This document shows positions 60,470 through 64,000 of a stretch of 64,000 bases of DNA, in pieces. A program made the translations under genes and the position numbers. Positions within the stretch are counted from its first letter, which is position 1; each line of letters opens with the position of its first letter. The stretch is from Acanthochromis polyacanthus (Eukaryota; Chordata; Actinopteri; Pomacentridae), in the NCBI RefSeq assembly GCF_021347895.1, contig NC_067123.1, forward strand, positions 36,505,571 to 36,569,570, written 5' to 3'. The notes below the pieces were generated by a model that saw nothing but the letters and a program-made list of their open reading frames with translations, was not told the origin of the DNA and did not search any database.

Positions 60470-61400
60470 AGAAATTATTCATTAGAAAAAAGGAGATTAA
60501 TTCACAAATATTTGATCATCTGGCAAAAATTCTGAATAATCCTTTTATTTAAGTCTTGAGATCTGTCACTATTTTGTGTCATTTATGCGTCAAATTAATT
60601 AAAAAGATCTTATTTTTCATTACCTGCAGCCTTAGAAGTTTTTTCGTGATGTATTTTCAATAAGAAATACTTTCAGTTACTGTAAGAAGGTCTAAAATGT
60701 CTGTGCGTTTCCTGTATTGTATTTTTTAATCAATGTTACATCCAGAATAAATCATTTATTCATAAAAATGGGAAAAAGTAAAGCTGAAATAGGAGATTAA
60801 CTGACAGATATTTTTCGTATCTGTGAAAAATCAGCAAATAACTGAACACAGAATAAAACAAGCAGTGTGATTAATCCTCTTTCTGCTCTTAGAAACTATT
60901 CTGTTGCATTTTACCAGATTTATAAACAATGACATTCATTACCTGTAGCCTTACATGTCTTTCTCAGTAACATTTTCTTCAAGTTTAACAATAAGAAATA
61001 TTTTCAGTTGCTGTAAGAAGTTTTAAAATGTCTGTAGGTTTCCTGTATTGTGACTTCAGATGTTCAGAGTAATATTCAGTCACTGTTCCATCCAGAATAA
61101 ATGATTTATTCATTAAAACAAAAATGTGAAAAAATAGTGTTTCAACAAGAGAATAATTGACGGATATTGTCCTAATCAGTAAAAAACTGTTTATTCAAGC
61201 AAAAAAACTGAACGTAGAACAAAACAAGCTCCTCTTTCTGCTCTTAGAAACTATTCTGCTGTATTTTACTCACCAAATCAACCAGCAGATTTGTCAATAA
61301 TCACATTATTTATTACCTGCAGCCTTACACGTCTTTCTCAGTGACTTATTTTCTTCCAACAATAAGAAATATTTTCGCTTTTTACTGCCTCCCATCGTCA
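60470..61400 (+). repeat. diverged three-copy tandem repeat
   Basis: The block ATTACCTGCAGCCTTAGAAG ... AATAAGAAATACTTTCAGTT ... TCTAAAATGTCTGTGCGTTT ... CATCCAGAATAAATCATTTA near 60620-60770 recurs near 60941-61115 and in part near 61314-61385. Offsets are 321 and 373 bp. Units differ by substitutions and small indels. Not a recognised family. Confidence 0.75.
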
Positions 61401-63660
61401 AAGTGATTCCTGTCTCTTGACTGCAGGGGCTGAGGGTCGATTTTAAGAATCCCACGTGAATCGTATGTCGGGGTCACGACCCTTGGCTGTCTTTTTATTG
61501 AAACATGTATTCAGCGCACAAAGCCGGCCAACAGTGCTGCCCCCTCCGGAGAACCACGTCGTGTCTTCTTGGCGTTGATGCGTTTAAAGTTTGGGAGTAC
61601 GTGCGACCCAGACGTCTCGTTCTTCTGATGTGGAGCTAAAAATGTTCCATTTCTGACATTTGTGAATGAGATGATGCAAGATGCTTCGTCTTTTTCTAGA
61701 AACGTTTTGGCCTCCAGAGGAAAACGCATGCGACTTTGTTCCCAAGGACCTCACCTGTGACCTTTCATATCATCACAGGTTAAGGGTCTCAGGGACAATG
61801 AAGCACGCTGAAGGGAGGGGCTGGTTTCTGTCTGCCTAGTCAGCGTCGTGCACGAGCAGAATCCACACAATGGAAATGACAGGAAGCTTCAGTGATGTTT
61901 GATGCCTTTATATCTCAGCACGAATATGACACGTTTTGTAATATTTTGTTATGTAAGCTCAGTGAGATTCAGTCAAAGCTGCGAACGGATCCAGTTTTAA
62001 CTACTTATGGACACATAGCATCTTACATTATGAGGAAAATGTGCTCTACGGTTTCTACGTCACATGAGATGATTACCGTTGTTTGTGATCGATGCCGTCG
62101 CAGTCCGACATCAAGCACGTTTGTCTCGCCACGTCCGCACAAACCGCCCCGGATCGGCTCCTGTGGAAAGAGAGATTTAGTCAAGACAGGTAGCTCAGCG
62201 TACAAATATCGGGTCTTATAGCGTTATCTGTCGGGGCCCTTCCACTGTTTTTCCTCCTGACATAGCCAGCGCCTGTTATTCTGTGGATGTCTGTGCAGGA
62301 AGACGTTCAAACAAAATGCCCCCTGCTGGCAGACGGAGAGACAAAGCATCCGAGGACTGACACACATAGGAGAGAAAAGCCCCTCAAATTTAATGTAAAA
62401 GTCGTGACTCGCAGACAGGATGAACTCACGGCGATCCGGCATCCGACAGAGCGGTCATACGTTTCACACGCACACAGCTGCACACGCATGTAACATCCAC
62501 AGACAGCTGTGCCTGGAGCCGCAGACAACACTGTCGTCTTATATTTCCTACAGGCCTTGTGATCTCACCGGATTATGCAATCACTCCCCCATGACAAAGA
62601 CGTTCAGCCTTGAGGGAGTAACACTGATTTACTCTTCCCCAGACAAAATAAATGTCACACAAGCCTGACACTGCAGACGCCAGATGAAGAATACCAAGGC
62701 AGGGTTCAAACAACTGCTGCACAGCTGAAAAGCTCCGTTTCCGTCACATGGAAGTCTGTCCAGATGACAGCTTTATCACGAGCTAACAAACCAGAACGTG
62801 TCCCAAACTTACAAACGCTGCCTCTGGCCAGGTGCACGCAGGCAAACATGCGACTCCACCGAGCAGACGCAGAACACCAAGCTTCGTTTCTCCCCTTTGC
62901 TGCCTGTGTGAGAATTTGCACTGCCTCTCTCAGTTTCCTCTTTGTCTCTGTGCTTTGAGATATTTTCCTCTGCCCCAGTTTTATGAGCTCCTCTGTTGCT
63001 CTCGAAAGCACGAGAGACAAAGAGCGGAGGCTGTGAACCAGAGGCTGGAGAGGGAGAATGTGGTGAAATGCCCTCATGTAAAGAAAGAAAAGCTGTATTA
63101 AACGGAATGAAGATGAAGGTGAATGACGGAAGATGGTGGGCGGTCGTGGTCAGCCGAATTCGCTCGTCTCGATTTGTTAAGACGGCCCGCTTAAAGTAAT
63201 TCTGGACTCACCATTTGCCTGGTGTTCTTTACAGGAACACATTTGTACCGATGTGCACATGCATACAACAAGTGCATGTGCACAGAACAGGTACACGCAC
63301 ACACACTTAGAACACGACAGACTCTTACGATGAGTTATTGATCCGTTTTCCCCCTGAGTGAGAAAAAAAAAAAAACGACAACAATTAATCCAGTGGTAAA
63401 GAAAACAGCGCCTTGATAAAAACCTATCCTGCCCCATCTTCACAGCCTTCCTTTTCTCTCTCTGAGCGCGCTACGCAGCGGCGAAACAGAAAAGCTATTC
63501 CCCTCTCGCTACCCCTCCATCTCTCGCTCTCCTCTTTTTGTGTCTCCTCTTCTTCTATCCCTCTCTCAGGCGCTGTCCCTGGCTCTGTTTTGTGCCTGTT
63601 TCCCTCTGCCAAGTCACATCACTAACTCTCCAGGCGATTAGAGTCCGAACAAGCAAATGT
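61401..63660. other. intergenic, no gene recognised
   Basis: More mixed composition than the rest of the right arm. Open frames such as 61511-61729, 61892-62221, 62706-63077 and 62832-63101 overlap on opposite strands without domain character. C/T-rich tract at about 63425-63600. Confidence 0.45.
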
Positions 63661-63676
63661 CTATGAGGCAGGTATG

Positions 63677-63749
63677 CCACACACACACACAAATAGACGA
63701 AAAGACACACACACACACACACACACACTGAGTATAACACACACACAGA
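63677..63749. repeat. (CA)n microsatellite, interrupted
   Basis: Runs of CA at 63677-63691, 63705-63728 and 63738-63747 separated by short unique bases. Confidence 0.95.
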
Positions 63750-63871
63750 CAATTGCATTGATTCCATTATCTGGTGCTCTACCAACACCCCCAACACTTC
63801 CCCCTACCCCCAACAACCACCAACAGCGCTATGACCCCCTCCTTTCATAAATCTGTGTCACCTACATACAT

Positions 63872-63872
<1 letters not shown>

Positions 63873-63902
<30 letters not shown>
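63873..63902. repeat. (CA)n microsatellite
   Basis: An uninterrupted run of about 15 CA units. Confidence 0.95.
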
Positions 63903-63904
<2 letters not shown>

Positions 63905-64000
63905 AGACACTTATGCAAGCATGCAGCATCTCCAGCTATCGCTCTCTTCTTCTCTTGCCTGAACACCATCACCGTGTCCCCGCCTCCCCCTTTCTCTCTC

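Overview
The window looks like teleost fish chromosomal DNA. The evidence is short exons with vertebrate-type splice sites, protein-coding genes of vertebrate families, and many interspersed elements of kinds common in ray-finned fish: Tc1/mariner, hAT-like, Harbinger-like and piggyBac-like MITEs, plus 3' tails of L2/Rex-type LINEs. The species cannot be named from this sequence. No bacterial feature is present.

Three protein-coding genes are supported. (1) The 3' part of a MEF2 transcription factor gene, best called mef2d, lies on the plus strand at 1694-11996. It has the 21-nt beta microexon, a 130-nt exon, a 202-nt polyglutamine exon, a 69-nt in-frame cassette-type exon and the terminal coding exon; the MADS/MEF2 domains lie off the left edge. 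(2) tmem79 (mattrin) lies on the minus strand in four coding exons, 41324 down to 36250. A CpG-rich promoter with CRE and YY1-type sites sits near 42.3-42.6 kb. (3) A single-coding-exon gene on the minus strand (50498-49170) encodes a 442-residue protein with about 15 AT-hooks. Its 5' untranslated exons and ETS/CRE promoter lie near 52.7-53.1 kb. MEF2D and TMEM79 are also close neighbours on human 1q22, which supports the MEF2D rather than MEF2A assignment. mef2d and tmem79 converge.

Between mef2d and tmem79 lies about 12 kb of tandem satellite (about 19.88-28.60 and 29.20-32.51 kb) with a 38/39-bp monomer. It shows higher-order structure, an apparently recent 5771-bp-offset internal duplication, variation concentrated at its CpG sites, an indel-rich stretch and a 25-N assembly gap.

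The rest (introns, about 43-49 kb and 53-64 kb) is mostly non-coding and holds nested transposable-element remnants. The clearest are a 575-bp element with a perfect 9-bp target duplication carrying a helicase Walker-A fragment, three copies of a TTAA-flanked MITE, a Harbinger-like MITE nested in another MITE, and a mariner remnant inside a LINE tail. The right end (about 59.7-64 kb) has no recognised gene, only a GC-rich stretch that could be a conserved non-coding element, a diverged tandem repeat and CA microsatellites.
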